64,000 nucleotides of DNA from Diphasiastrum complanatum (Eukaryota; Streptophyta; Lycopodiopsida; Lycopodiales; Lycopodiaceae). The notes under the pieces are model-generated. The model did not search any database and was not told the origin of the DNA. It saw only the letters and a program-made list of their open reading frames with translations. This document shows positions 9,746 to 20,747 of the stretch, one piece after another (position 1 is the first letter of the stretch; each line of letters opens with the position of its first letter). The stretch is taken from positions 44,379,967 to 44,443,966 of the forward strand of contig CM055096.1 of assembly GCA_029204225.1 (NCBI GenBank). Reading direction: 5' to 3'. A program made the position numbers and the translations under genes.

Positions 9746-9775
9746 GTCTTTTCCATGCCAAAAGGCATATAAGAC
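9746..9775 (-). other. LINE 3' stem-loop, copy E
   Basis: Same sequence as in copy D: GUCUU/AAGAC outer and AUGCC/GGCAU inner helices with a UUUU loop, followed by AATAAA (9743-9738) and the CTTT tail. Confidence 0.8.
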
Positions 9776-10162
9776 TAGTAAATGTACATGTCAAGTATGT
9801 GGTAACAATGGGAGCGTATGAAACGTCTCCAAAACGGTAACATAAATAACAAATCTAAAGCTATGAACTGAAATAGATGTGATGATATATGAAACATGTG
9901 GGAGCATGTATACTGCTAAAAGTCATGAGTGGGGTATGACACTATCATCCAATCTTGTCCTGCTGATGCTGTAAAAGGATGTAATACGGGCCGCATGGAG
10001 GGCCACTGGTGGTCGCTGACGTCGTCTAGGAGGGTGAAGAGGTCTCCTCGTGGTAAGTCGAGTAGCTCGTGCTGCAACATGGGTATGTGTGGGGCATTGT
10101 CTCCGATCTCTATGGGCAGGTAAGTCATCATCACCATCATCATCATCATCAAATACTAGGTC

Positions 10163-13100
10163 TCATCCTCTCCTCCTGGAGAAGAAAGAAGTGATCTGAG
10201 GCTGAGAAACATGACTCTGCTGGGCTGTCTGACACAGCCCCTGTCGTAGTATAAACATCTCTCGTATCATGAGTGCAGCGCATCTGGAGTCCTCATAGGC
10301 TAGGAGGGATCGTAGGATGATGGGTGTGTCACGGAACAAACAGTGGTATCTCCCTCTGATCTCGTAATATACTGGGCACCTAAAGATAAAGTGCTCCTCT
10401 GACTCCACCTCATCCAAGGAGCATAACTGACAAATCCGCTCCGCTCTCGGGATACCCTAGAATCTCCCAGTCTCAATAGCCAACTGATGTGATGATACAC
10501 TTAGCTGGCCCAATGTAAATCTGAAGCAGTGTGATAACCCTGAGTCCAAACAGTGTGGCAAAACTGGGAACCCTGCTATGTCAAGCTCAATAAAGTCAGT
10601 CCAATAATATTCAGGTTTAACCCCACGCTGTCGCCTCCAAGTATGATCGAGGTATGCCCGATATAAGATGTGCCTGATATATTGATGAGTACCTGAGGGG
10701 AGCTCTGTAATGTGGATACCAAATGACTCAAGGAGGAAGTGGGATGCCTGGGAGAACCACGACAGTCGATAGCCCTGGTCATGAAGTGAGTGTGAGGAAA
10801 CAAGTGCTATCTGTGTATATCTCATATCTGCATCGGGCAGAGCCTGGACTCTCTGAATATATGTGATAAGATGTAAAGCGGCATCTATCTCAATGGGTGG
10901 AACGGCAAACTCTGCAAGAAGGATCTCATGCGGAACCGAGGGCTTCGCCCGAATCATACGAGCTAACATAGTGGTCTGTAATCGTGAAATGCTGGCCCAG
11001 TGTGATGACGAGAGACCAGTGCACCATGTCTCTGCTGCATACATGGCAGTGGGGGTGACAATAGTATCAAAAAGTCTACACTTACTACGAGCATCTCTGA
11101 TGAGCTTCCTGAAGCAGAACCGCTCAAGCTGAACAAGAGAGGAGTGCCCCTTCCCAAGTCGGGTGGTGGCCGCCTGTCACATGCTAAAGGTAGGACCAGA
11201 AAAGAGTATTCCCAAATAAGTATAAGAGGAAACTACCTCTAAGGCCTGCCCATCTAGGGTGAACTCCTGGCGCTGCATGAAAGCTCGAGAAGTGTTGAAG
11301 ACCATAACTTTGGTCTTCGTAGTGTTCACCCCAATCCCCATCTGGTACAAAATCCTTGTAAACAATCCAACTGCCTCTGTAATCCCTCTCTGGTCGGGGA
11401 TACAAGTACCACATCATCCGCATAGAGGAGAATAGCAATCAGAATGGTGCCAAGTCTACATCCAGCCCCGCCACACTGTGAGATGACTCGCTCTAACTCA
11501 TCACTATATAATCCAAAGAGAACCGGTGAAAGAGAACATCCATGTTTCACCCCAATGGTGCTCCAAATGTGATCAGATAGGCCACTTCATGTCGGAAACA
11601 TCCCAAGACCTTCTCATAAAGAGCCATCACTTCCAGAAAATATCTGTGGAGAAACCAAGGTCACGAAGTCTCTGAATGAGTAGGGAGCGTGGTACAGAAT
11701 CAAAGGCTTTTCTGAAGTCCACAAAACAACAGTAAACCCTCTCTTTCCTGTACTTAGCTTCCTCAATCAAAGCTCGGAGTGTGAAGATATGGTCAGTGGT
11801 AGAATAATGAGATCTAAAACCTACCTGCCCCAATGCATGTAATCTCCGGTTTTCCGCCTCTAAACTCACTGCAGACTGGAGTATGGTGCCATAGAGCTTC
11901 GTGAGAACATGCCCAATCATGATAGTGCGGTAATTACCAGGAATCATGGGATCACCATTTTTATGAATAGGATGGATGATGTTGGTGCACCAGGATGAAG
12001 GGAAACCAGAAACAACGACAGAATTGAGGAGAGTGGCTAGTGTGGGAGCAAGGAGGTCGGAAGCATGGGTTAGGAGTTCAGATTCGAGGTCTTCAATATC
12101 TCTTGCCTTATGGGACTTCATTCTCTTGATGGCCGCGAGTACCATGTCAGAGGTAAGAAGGTGAACTCAAAAGGGCGTGGAGAGATAGAGGTGGGTGTGT
12201 CTGTGGGTATGGTATATAGGCTGGTAGCGTAGTCGGTCCATATGCGAAGGTCATCCAGGAGAGGTGGTGGAGCACGGGGGATAAATTCACACCAAAAGGC
12301 ACCTGAAGAGGAACTGAAGAGAAGGTCAACAAGACGTTTTCCTTTAGAGTCGTCATAGGCGCGCTTTTTCCGGCGGAGTGTGCGACGACAAGAGCGTCTG
12401 GCGGAGCGGAGGAGGTGAGGATCATTAGTACGGGCATGGTTGACAAGGTGATGGAGAGAGCGACATTCGGCATCATACCACGGGGGTGCAAAGGCCGTAA
12501 TGATGAGGAATGAGTGTGTCTGCCTTTATGCTTAGATGGAAAAACAAAGGAAGCAGCGGTATGAAGAGAGGTGCTAAGGAAGGCAGCCTGAGTCTCGATG
12601 GTGCTATCGTGTGGAAAGGAATGGAGTAGGGAGGCTAGAGATTCCTGCTAAGCTGGCGTATAGAGAGAACTGAATGTATACCTGGGTGCACGTGTAAGCA
12701 AGGGATGTGAGGATGGCTGGGGAGGTGGGAGGCGGCCGATAGCGAAGGAGAGAAAGGAGTGATCAGAGAGAGTGGTGGGAGATATATGAAGTATGGAGGA
12801 TGGTGATCCCATGAGATAATCCACAACACTATGTCCACCACTGTGGGGGTGACAAGTATAACTACCGGAGTTTGGCCAGCAAGTTAGGCCATTGTAAATG
12901 GCTAACTCATGAGCCTCTCCAAACTGCAATAATGCTCACCGTAGGGGGTAATAGGTCCCAAGCTGTCCTCTGAAACCCTGGTAACTCCCATCTCATCACT
13001 GTCAAGGGCATGAATGCGGAGCTGGTCGATGATGTCATAAAACTCTGACTGTCGTGAGGAGGTTCGGGCATTAAAATCCCCAGTAAGGAGGATATGCCCT

Positions 13101-13662
13101 CGCTCTGCGAATCTGATGATGTCAAGCGATAAAACAAGGTAGGGTGAACCTGTGTACTCAGCAAAGGACGAAGACTCTGGAGGAAAATAGCATGCCGCCA
13201 CAAAGAGGTCCCTGTCCAATCCAATATCTTGTCCAACAATACGAATCCATATATAACGTGCATACTCGTCGTGTCTGATGAACTCAATGCTCGGGTGAAG
13301 AGACTCCCTGTATAAGCATGCAACACCTCCAGATCCACGACCACTAGCTGATCTAGTCTCAGGTTTGTATACGGAATCCCATCTATATCCTGGAAAAATC
13401 AGTAGTCCTCTCTCCTGACTCTCGTGAGTCTCTGTCAAAGCAATAGATCTCTATCAGTGATGAAGTCGATCAGGTCGCCAGCTATGGAAGATGAGTGGAT
13501 ACCATCACAGTTCCATACTCCAATCCGGAAAATGGTGCGGATGGGGCCCCGGGGCACTCCCGAACCCGGGGACCCCAAATCCCTAGCACTGAGAGCTGCT
13601 AGGAGCGCTGTCAAGAAAGCGCACTCGTCCATCTCGATAAATGACTCGTCTGCCAGACTCAC
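10163..13662 (-). pseudogene. LINE ORF2: endonuclease and reverse transcriptase
   Basis: ORF2 starts at ATG 13662 (MSLADESFIEMDE). The endonuclease of the APE type has VWNCDGI (near 13515), a one-base slip near 13436, TETH, GSGGVACLYR, ILLTGDFNAR (near 13090), SVVDYLMGS and LSDHS (near 12760): all catalytic boxes are present. The reverse transcriptase follows: HKARDIEDLESELL, IIHPIHKNGD, GQVGFRSHYSTTDHIFTLRA, CCFVDFRKAFDSVPR, a stop near 11625, KHGCSLSPVLFGLY (motif B, altered from KQGCPLSP), LLYADDVVLVS (near 11425) and KTKVMVFNTS. The C-terminus has RICQLCSL...EEHFIFRCPVYYEIRGRY, a C-x2-C-x11-H-x4-C pattern, and ends at 10163. At least four slips or stops break the frame. It makes the nick and copies LINE RNA at the target. 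Confidence 0.85.
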
Positions 13663-14812
13663 GGGCTGTCTGAGAGGCCCTACGCCTCTCTTCTACCTGG
13701 ATATATGTGGTACCACGTAGCTTAGCTCTGCACCGCAAAGCATCTCGGCGACTCTCAAGGGAGGTGAAACGGATAATGCGTGTGGCTGCATCTCTAGTGG
13801 TCCTCCATGCGGTGTCCAATCCCTCTGTCCGGTGCCCGAGAGTGGTATTGAGAAAGCGTTTGGCTTCAGCCAAGGCATCCTGTGTATCCGGGATCTCTCA
13901 AACTCGAATGTTGTGGGCTTTTTGGTCTCGAGATTTCTCTTCCGAGATGGTGGCTGAGATAACCGAGGAGATGGGAGCACTTGGTTTGGTGCCTTTCTTC
14001 AAAACAGATGCCCAAGAAAGGGCCTCTTCTTGTTGCTTCTCAATCTTAGTTTCTAGTTCCCGTATCATATTGGTGGTGGATTCCGAAGCTGCGGCCTGCT
14101 TGATCCCAATGGATTGTTCGAGTGATGCAACCTTGGACTGCAATATGTTCTTCTCATTGATCAAAGAGGTAACCATTCCTTTCAGCTGTGAGATTTCATG
14201 CCACAAAGTTTGGAATTCTGCCTTGATTTGATCAATCTGCCATGAGGAAAAAAGCTTGGTTGATTTGGAAGGTGTATACGGGATATTTGTTGTAGGCTGT
14301 GGTGCTGGGAAGGAAGAGGAGTGAGCAATGGTCGGTGTGGAAGAATGGGGTCAGAAGACAGAGGAGGAGCAGAATCGGGAGGAGGAGCAGAATGGACAGA
14401 AAATGGTGGAATCGGCGGGCATTTTGCTTGCGTGGCAGGGGGTACACTAGCATCAGCAGACAGCGAGCCATCAGTGAGCGTGGGGAATGGGCAGTTAGCG
14501 AGGGTGGGTGATGAGCCTTCAGCAACGGTGAGTGGTGAGCCATCAGCGAGGGAGAATAGGGGTGGGGAGGTCAGCGAGGGTGAGCATCCATCAGTGAGGG
14601 GGGGGGCAGCCAGCGAGGGTGGAGCAGTCGCAATCAAATTCAAGGGCAGAGAGGGGTAGAGCAAGGGAAGCAAGGGGAGCTGTAGCGAGGGGGACTGTAG
14701 CGAGCAGGACTGGAGAAGAAGCAGTGAGGGGAAGTGGAGAGTCAGCGAGGGGGGGGTTTGGGGTGGCATTGGCAGCGAGGGTGGGGGAGCGGGAGGGTCT
14801 GCGAGGAGCCAT
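13583..14812 (-). pseudogene. LINE ORF1 protein, copy E
   Basis: The start MAPRRPSRSP (14812) matches MAPRKRGGGN of copy A. A Pro/Ala/Ser-rich N-terminus follows with a frameshift inside it, then a coiled coil (WQIDQIKAEFQTLWHEISQL at about 14240 and on to 14060), SWASVLKKGT, AHNIRVR, a slip near 13890, then AEAKRFLNTTLG, RCRAKLRGTTYIQVEERRR and GRRVIYRDGRVRFLD, ending at 13583. The last 80 nt overlap the start of ORF2 in another frame. Role by analogy: RNA binding in the LINE ribonucleoprotein. Confidence 0.72.
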
Positions 14813-14974
14813 GAAGCGAAGTCGGGGTCAGGTGGTGGACAAATGGCAGGCAGCAGGCGGACCTGGGTAGGGCCGACCTGGGCGGACAGGGTAGAGCGGA
14901 CAGGGTAGGGCAGACCTGGGGCGGTGGACAGCAGGGACAGGGCAGCCAGGGTCGTAGAGCACCAGGAGCACCAT

Positions 14975-15040
<66 letters not shown>
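14975..15040. repeat. (CG)7 (GA)26 tract
   Basis: An alternating CG run (14975-14988) passes into (GA)n up to 15040 at the 5' boundary of LINE copy E. The CG run is a potential Z-DNA former. Confidence 0.95.
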
Positions 15041-15042
<2 letters not shown>

Positions 15043-15460
15043 GAGAGATAAAGTTGCACTGGCATTGACATTCCTCAAAACGTATTACCTAACTTCTTGC
15101 AAATGAAAAGAAGACTCAACAAGTGAAACATAAAAAAAGTTATGTGTAGGGTAAAGGCATGCGCAGAAAGCCAACCTGGATGCCTTTAGAAACTGCCAAG
15201 GATTTTATTTTTTACTTTTATTTTGAAATCTGTACCTTTTATTTGTATATAACAGAAAAATTATGGGCTTTAAGGGCATAAAGCACTCCACAGCAAAAAC
15301 CCATGGACTTTTGGTTATAAAAATATGAGGGCATTTTGCCAGATGAACACCACAAAAATGAACTGATTCTCATATTTGCTCTCGCTGGTCTATAGACAAT
15401 GAATTTGCTTCACTATTGTTTCTAGTTTCAAACCGAAGTCTCTGATTGTTTTCAACAGAT
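15041..15460. other. no feature seen
   Basis: This is AT-rich single-copy-looking sequence. It has no similarity to the neighbouring elements and no credible coding frame. Confidence 0.6.
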
Positions 15461-15779
15461 ATTCAAACGATTCAAACGTCCACATTTGAAACGCGTTTGA
15501 AACGTTTGAAAGAAAGTTTCAAATGTTTGAAACAAAATCCTATCTTTCTTTCTGATTTTTTTGCAAGTTTTTGAGCAAATAGTGCTAATTTTAGTGTTGG
15601 AACCTTAAACATAACATAAAAGTGGTTGAATAAGCTTGTTTTTAGGTAGATGGGCCTTAGACATGGTCCATTGGTCATTTGGACCCCATTTGGAGGGCTA
15701 GGGCCCCAAAAAAATTTCACATGCAGATGCCCACGTTTGAAACGCGTTTCAAACGTGGGCGTCTCAAACGCGTTTGAAT
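15461..15779. mobile_element. foldback or MITE-like element, 319 bp
   Basis: Both ends begin ATTCAAACG in inverted orientation, and the inverted match extends over about 40 bp with one small gap, including CACATTTGAAACGCGTTT on the left against CACGTTTGAAACGCGTTT on the right. The right arm contains a perfect 32-bp palindrome at 15729-15760, centred on GAAACGCGTTTC. TTTGAAAC recurs several times in the left arm. I found no clear target duplication, so the superfamily is open. The sequence between the arms has no gene. Confidence 0.6.
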
Positions 15780-16445
15780 GCAACTCTGTCCTACGGGAAA
15801 CATCAACCATATCAAACACGCATGAAGATACGTACACAGCTGCATCACATATGCAAATGGGTCCTAGACTGACTGTGAGCTGAATATCACCAGACAAAAG
15901 TCTAAGACAGGTTTGTCAGCCTAAAAGTTACCATCATCCTCCAAAGGCCATCTCTCTTCGTGAGATTGGAGTGCATCCAAATTCACAACTTCGCTTTCAA
16001 AAATTAAAAATGTCATTAGAAAGAGGTCATAACATAATATAAACGCAACCAAAATGTCAATATCCAACCAATAACGTAACAAAATTTCCAGCAAACAGGC
16101 ATTATTTATTGTCTCATCAGTCAGCAACCATAGATTGCTATATGGGTTTCAGGAGCATCCAGATTCCCTGGATAGACTCAATCAAGGAAAACAAATCAAG
16201 AACAAAGCAAAAAGAAACATGAAACTAAAAGCAGCGTATACAAAACTAGAACCAATTGGGCCCTTTACATATTTAACAAAATTAGAAATGTGAGGCTTAC
16301 GTATTACGTTAACAGTTCGTATTCTCCCTGTAACCTATTATCAGAGATATCTACCAATAATTCTGAACTCTTCTAGCTTAAAGAAAGGCCCAAATTTTTG
16401 CATTATCACCTCCCTTGAAACTATTGTCAAATATTAATCACATTC
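15780..16445. other. no feature seen
   Basis: Sequence downstream of the putative nuclease gene. I see no coding frame, repeat family or element end here. Confidence 0.5.
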
Positions 16446-16625
16446 TTAGTGCTCCAAGTTGTTGTTGCAAGGGATGACATTGTCATCGGAGCTGAGGATA
16501 GGTCTGGGGAGGTCAAGGTCCATATATTGCAAAACTAACATTTTTGCACAAAAAGATGTTCTTGGATAGGCCTCAACAATAAGTGAACAGATATTGTGAG
16601 CGTTCTCATTTAACAAGGGTTCCAT
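16446..16625 (-). CDS. unassigned open frame, possible last exon
   Basis: A minus-strand frame from ATG 16625 to TAA 16446 encodes 59 residues with unbiased composition (MEPLLNENAHNICSLIVEAY at its start; CAKMLVLQYMDLDLPRP further on). It lies downstream of the nuclease exons on the same strand, so it may be a 3' exon of that gene or a remnant of another. I do not recognise the sequence, and no acceptor in the right phase was proved. It could equally be a chance frame. Confidence 0.25.
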   Translation of the reverse strand: MEPLLNENAHNICSLIVEAYPRTSFCAKMLVLQYMDLDLPRPILSSDDNVIPCNNNLEH

Positions 16626-17207
16626 ATATCAAGGATCACCAAATGCTAATGTTTTTGAATTGCCCAAGTCTATGAGTGCTTCAAATGTCTCCTATGTTTT
16701 ACATTGACTTCAAATTGAGGTATCACATTATTGTGTTTTCAAATTTCCAAGTGTATAGGTGCTTCAATGTCTTCTTTTGCTTTACATTGACTTCAAATTG
16801 AGACACCAAGTTATTCTCAAATAAAGATATAATATCAAATTTAAGTTGAACCCACTCGACTACACCAAGGGCATAGATGGAAGAAAAGTCGTACCAGCTT
16901 CAACAGCCAGCTTTCTTCAGGTGTAGATATTGTAGTGAGAAGAGTCATAGATACAAATGTGAAACCAATTCTTTGGAGATTAACAAGGAAATGAAGTGTT
17001 GATGCACATCTTGGGGCCAGAGTGATTCCACAGAGGAAACTGCAATTGTTTAATATAAGCCACCTGGCGTGACTTTGAAGGTTTTATTAGCAATAGTTTA
17101 TAAGCATTACATAAATCACCCAAGTAACTGCTATCCTGGTTTTTGAAAGAATCTTATTTGTAATAGATTATCAATGACACAAAGTTGATCAATCACAGAG
17201 GCCTTAC

Positions 17208-17420
17208 CTTTGAAATTGCTCCTTCCCTTGCACTTTGTGATTAAAGTGGTCCCCGAAAGAGGCTTTGCTGTCAATCCAATTCACCACTCGACCTTGCACT
17301 CCAATCGGAACTTCAAGCTTCACATCAAGAGTCTTGCTGAAACCAGCTTCACGAAGAGCATTTTCAGACTTGAAAGCAATCCCCAGAACTTGAAGCTTTT
17401 CACGAAGCATAAGTTCAAAC
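17208..17420 (-). CDS. CDIN1: CDAN1-interacting nuclease 1 homologue, catalytic exon
   Basis: The exon is bounded by an AG acceptor (AAACAG before 17420) and a GT donor (GTAAGG after 17208). In phase with the 20439-20747 exon it reads FELMLREKLQVLGIAFKSE..., then KTLDVKLEVP and VVNWIDSKASFGD. This matches the PD-(D/E)xK-type core of CDIN1 (C15orf41) proteins, which share the pattern of a decoding TPD box, a VP stretch and WIESKASFGD. Here the proline of TPD is Leu and the Glu of ESK is Asp; the acidic and lysine residues remain. The protein would be a small nuclear nuclease partner; its function in plants is not established. Following exons were not found with confidence. Confidence 0.75.
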
Positions 17421-17574
17421 CTGTTTCTCCCAAGTAAAAACCAGGTCAACATGAATCCATCACATTTCGTTAAACAAATCTTGCTAGAAATTTCTGTTGA
17501 AGTTGACATCTAGTCTATTTGCCTAAAGAAATGGAAAATTAGCCCTGGAAAATGCTCTAATCCCAAGTTATGAA

Positions 17575-18060
17575 CATAATCATGGATTTGAATATCTGTG
17601 AAGCGTGAATTAAAAATATATATATATGAGGCAATCTAGCAATCTCCCAAGAAGAATGGCAACAACATCACATGAAATCAATGGCTAAAGCCCAACAAAC
17701 ACAAGAGTCCTCCCGTGAAGAGCCCAAGCACACAGATTATAAGCTGCAAAATGAATGTACGTAAGGCCTATGTAAAGTTCCTTGCGGAACCCTAAAAGCA
17801 GGATTCAAAAATCAGCAGAACTTCTGGAGGGAAAATGGGGCTCCTCCTAAAGGAATCCCACTCCAGTTGATTGGCTAATAAAAGTTGTGGGCCCTTGGCC
17901 AGTCCTAAATATAAATGCATAAAGAAAGCTTTTAAGCATGTACACGAATAAAAAGGGATAAGTAAATAATAATCGAATGTAAATAAAGGTAAGTCCCGAA
18001 ATCCATGTCATATATGGTCCAGGTCATGCATGGACCCAGTAGCCCTATATTCTATAATCC
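17575..18060 (-). repeat. diverged gypsy LTR in the intron
   Basis: TTATGAACATAATCATGG and the preceding GCTCTAATCCCAA resemble the primer site and inner LTR end at 2630-2665. Further shared landmarks are GAGGGAAAATGGGG, CTCCTAAAGG, the GGGCCCTTGGCC-type motif and the ATGGACCCAG end. It is in the same orientation as the 5' gypsy element but much decayed, and looks like a solo or truncated LTR inside the nuclease gene's 3-kb intron. Confidence 0.45.
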
Positions 18061-18589
18061 ATAACTGCAACTCCAAGGGGCATCATTCTAGCATATACCA
18101 TATGATAGTAATTTTACAACAAGTGCATAGACTATAAAAGCTAAGTGTTGTGTCCTAAAAAAATATGAAAAATGATGCTATTGTATATTTGTAGGCTGAC
18201 AAGGGTTATGGGTAGCTATCAATGAGCATGACAAGGCCTCAAAATGCATAGAATTCAATGTGGAGTAACCTCTCCAAAAGACGTCTAATGCAATAACTCT
18301 CTGCAAAATCAAAAAGATACCATGGAGTAACTCTCTCTGATATCAATGAAGCATGATGGAGTAACTCTCTCAAAGATTAAAGAGACGTAATGGAGTATCT
18401 CTCTCCAATACCAAAGAGAGAAAACTCTCTAATAACGGAAGAAGAGCACCTTTTTTACTACAATTGGCATGGAGGTCGCATATTATGTTTTCATATTTTT
18501 TCACAAGCCTAGTTATTATGAATGCATTATCTGTCAATGAAGTAACTAACACAATAAAGTTGGTCTGAGGGAACCCAACGACACCCTTT

Positions 18590-18920
18590 TCTAAGACTTA
18601 AGAATACGTCTTAACAGCTGTAAGTGAGTGAAATTCACATAAACTTTTGGTGAAAAACATAAGACGTAGGAATTCAGGAAGACTAAAGTACGTGCTAAGA
18701 CTTAATACAACTTTCAGGTCAAGAAAACCCCAAAATAAAACTACTCTCAAGAAATTCAAGGATACGCTACTCTAAGACTTGGAACATGTTTCACCCACTC
18801 TACGTGAGTGAAATTTAAAAACTCTTACTGAAAAGAACAAGACACACAAATCTAGGAAGACTGGAATCCGTGATAAGATTTAGTATGAGTCTAAGACATT
18901 TGGAACAAAATCCTAAAAAA
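18590..18920. repeat. diverged tandem duplication
   Basis: Two units (about 18593-18765 and 18766-18920) share CTAAGACTT, GTGAGTGAAATT, AAGAC, AGGAAGACT and GTGATAAG/GTGCTAAG landmarks in the same order. Just before, 18255-18420 repeats GGAGTAACTCTCTC-like motifs four times. Neither codes for anything recognisable. Confidence 0.5.
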
Positions 18921-18929
18921 GAATGTCTG

Positions 18930-20438
18930 TTTTTCAAGCCCTGAAGTACCCATCAAAAGGCAAACCAAAAATTCTTTACATTCTTATCTAAGGAGTACAA
19001 GAAAAGGGACAAAATTATTTCTTACCGAAACCCAGTAATTGGAAATAAGGACCTCAATAATCTTCTCGAACAAATGAAAATTGTGTGACAAGATAATGCA
19101 ACTTCATTTTTTAGTGAAAGAAAGCTAAAAGGTTCAAACATTGAAAACATCTAAGAAAACGTGGGTCCCGATTCCCTAGATAGGACAGATAGGATCAAAG
19201 GTCCTCCAATAAGTGATGATTTGGTAAGGACTACCTTTCCTTTCTTTCAAGTAGAAAACAATGATCAACTTACACAATGTACTAACCACTATAGATCCTA
19301 TATGGCATCCAAAGTGACCATGATGACGTCAAATGGACTTATGTTCGGTCATGTCCACAAACCACTATTGAACTTCTAATATATGTTGAGCTTCTAATAT
19401 ATGACTACATGATTTTTAAAATTTGTAAATTGTTGAACATGGAATTGTGTATGAAACTATATATAATTTTAACTATTAACATTGCATGGATGTGGTGCAT
19501 GAATGTAGCTCATGAACCAATCAGCAGTATTTGTGATAAGAAGCCATCACTAGTGATCAAGAATAATTTACTGCAAGTCTTCATTGTGTGGTGATAAGTA
19601 AATACTAGTAGTAAGAGTTGTTGAAAACTAGATATTTTATCAATAAGGAGTCGTCATGTTAAAGACCACTCAGTGTCAGTCTTAAAATTAGTAAGTGCCC
19701 AGTGATTCATATTGAAGACTTCGTCTCTAGATTAAGGTGTGAACAATTAATGTATGAACATACCTAATGTACAATAACTAAGGTTACCTTTTAAAGGGTG
19801 TTGCACCATGGTAGGACTATGGGGCATGCTCATCAAAGAGCAAATAGAAAAGAAGCGGGAGGGACCTATGAGACCCTCTTCTTGCAAATATTGTTGTGAT
19901 CAATCATATTCAGAGATCTACAGGATTAGCCCACAAATAAGAATTGATCACATTACTTGGGCAACTTTAGAGTGCAAATAATCATCCTATAACAAGTTCT
20001 TAGGAATCATACCACAGGGACACAAAAAATGAACTTGCATACAGCCCATCAACTAAAAGGCAAAGATCAAACTACCTTCAATTGCACAAAGAGTTGCGAA
20101 ACCCTCCACACAAGATTTCTTTGAAGTAAGTGAGTGAAATTATTAGCAAGCTTACAAGCTGGAACTAGAATTTTGGCAAAGTGCAATTTTCTTCAATTAA
20201 GATTTAGTTTAGAATTAATGATAATATCAACTCCATATTCCACCGTCAGTTATGCTTGAAAAATATAAATTGTAGTCATCATATTCACCATCTCATTGAA
20301 ACGGAACTTACAAGATCTACCTATAAAAGAAGGGATAGAGAAGGCAAAGATTCAATCAGTAAGTGACTTTTAAAGTGGCTACAGACACTCTTGAAGAGAA
20401 TGTTGTAACAATCATGTTGGGTTGAATAAAGTACTTAC
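18930..20438. other. rest of the nuclease gene intron
   Basis: AT-rich intron sequence. No coding exon, element end or microsatellite was recognised. Confidence 0.45.
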
Positions 20439-20747
20439 TCCATTCCTGTGACTCGTCGAATTAGCTCCACGGCAGGTGAGCTCAAAGTGTCTTTTTCAAC
20501 ACATTGTTGGATGTCCTTGTATAGCCTTGACTTGGGAATAGAGATAGGTGCTAGCACATCTTGAGTGGAACTTGCAGGTAAATGGACAAGGATTGGGGAA
20601 TCAGGAAGTATCGTTGGATCTTTCAAGCAAGCACTCACATTCTGTTTGCCCATGCCCACCATGTGTTCCAATAAAAAGCGAGCCAACAGACAAGGGGGGA
20701 TGTCAAAATCATGGCTAATGCTTAAAATCTCCTCACCAGACATGTAC
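20439..20747 (-). CDS. CDIN1: CDAN1-interacting nuclease 1 homologue, N-terminal exon
   Basis: The exon has an AG acceptor (GATGCAG before 20747) and a GTAAGT donor after 20439. It reads YMSGEEILSISHDFDIPPCLLARFLLEH..., LKDPTILPDS, LYKDIQQCVEKDTLSSPAVELIRRVTGME, in one frame of 103 codons. The helix-rich layout (PPxLLARxxLE, LxDPxxIPD, DxxQCVxxDxxSxP..xxIrR..G.E) is that of the N-terminal half of CDIN1 proteins. Its last codon is completed by the first base of the 17208-17420 exon, giving a continuous ...GMEFELMLREKL, exactly where the family joins its two halves. The intron between is 3,018 bp and holds an old LTR. It is the best candidate for a working host gene here. Confidence 0.78.

Larger units (their letters stand above)
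9711..14987 (-). mobile_element. LINE copy E, near full length
   Basis: This is the most complete member, about 5.3 kb. It begins on the minus strand after (CT)n(CG)n at 15040-14975 and ends with a (CTTT)n tail at 9735-9711. The order is a short 5' UTR, ORF1, an overlapping ORF2, a 3' UTR of about 400 nt, a stem-loop, AATAAA and the tail. Several frameshifts and stops show it is inactive. Confidence 0.85.

Noticed and set aside
9916-10152. Frame beginning with repeated Met
   Set aside because: Encoded by a (CAT)n run in the LINE 3' region; no further motif.
15472-15897. 141-codon minus-strand frame
   Set aside because: It runs across the inverted arms of the MITE-like element; composition and position indicate a chance frame.
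17204-17437. Plus-strand frame overlapping the nuclease exon
   Set aside because: The minus-strand exon has splice sites and family motifs; the plus frame is its shadow.
19161-19594. Two small plus-strand frames
   Set aside because: Short, no motif, within the intron of the nuclease gene.
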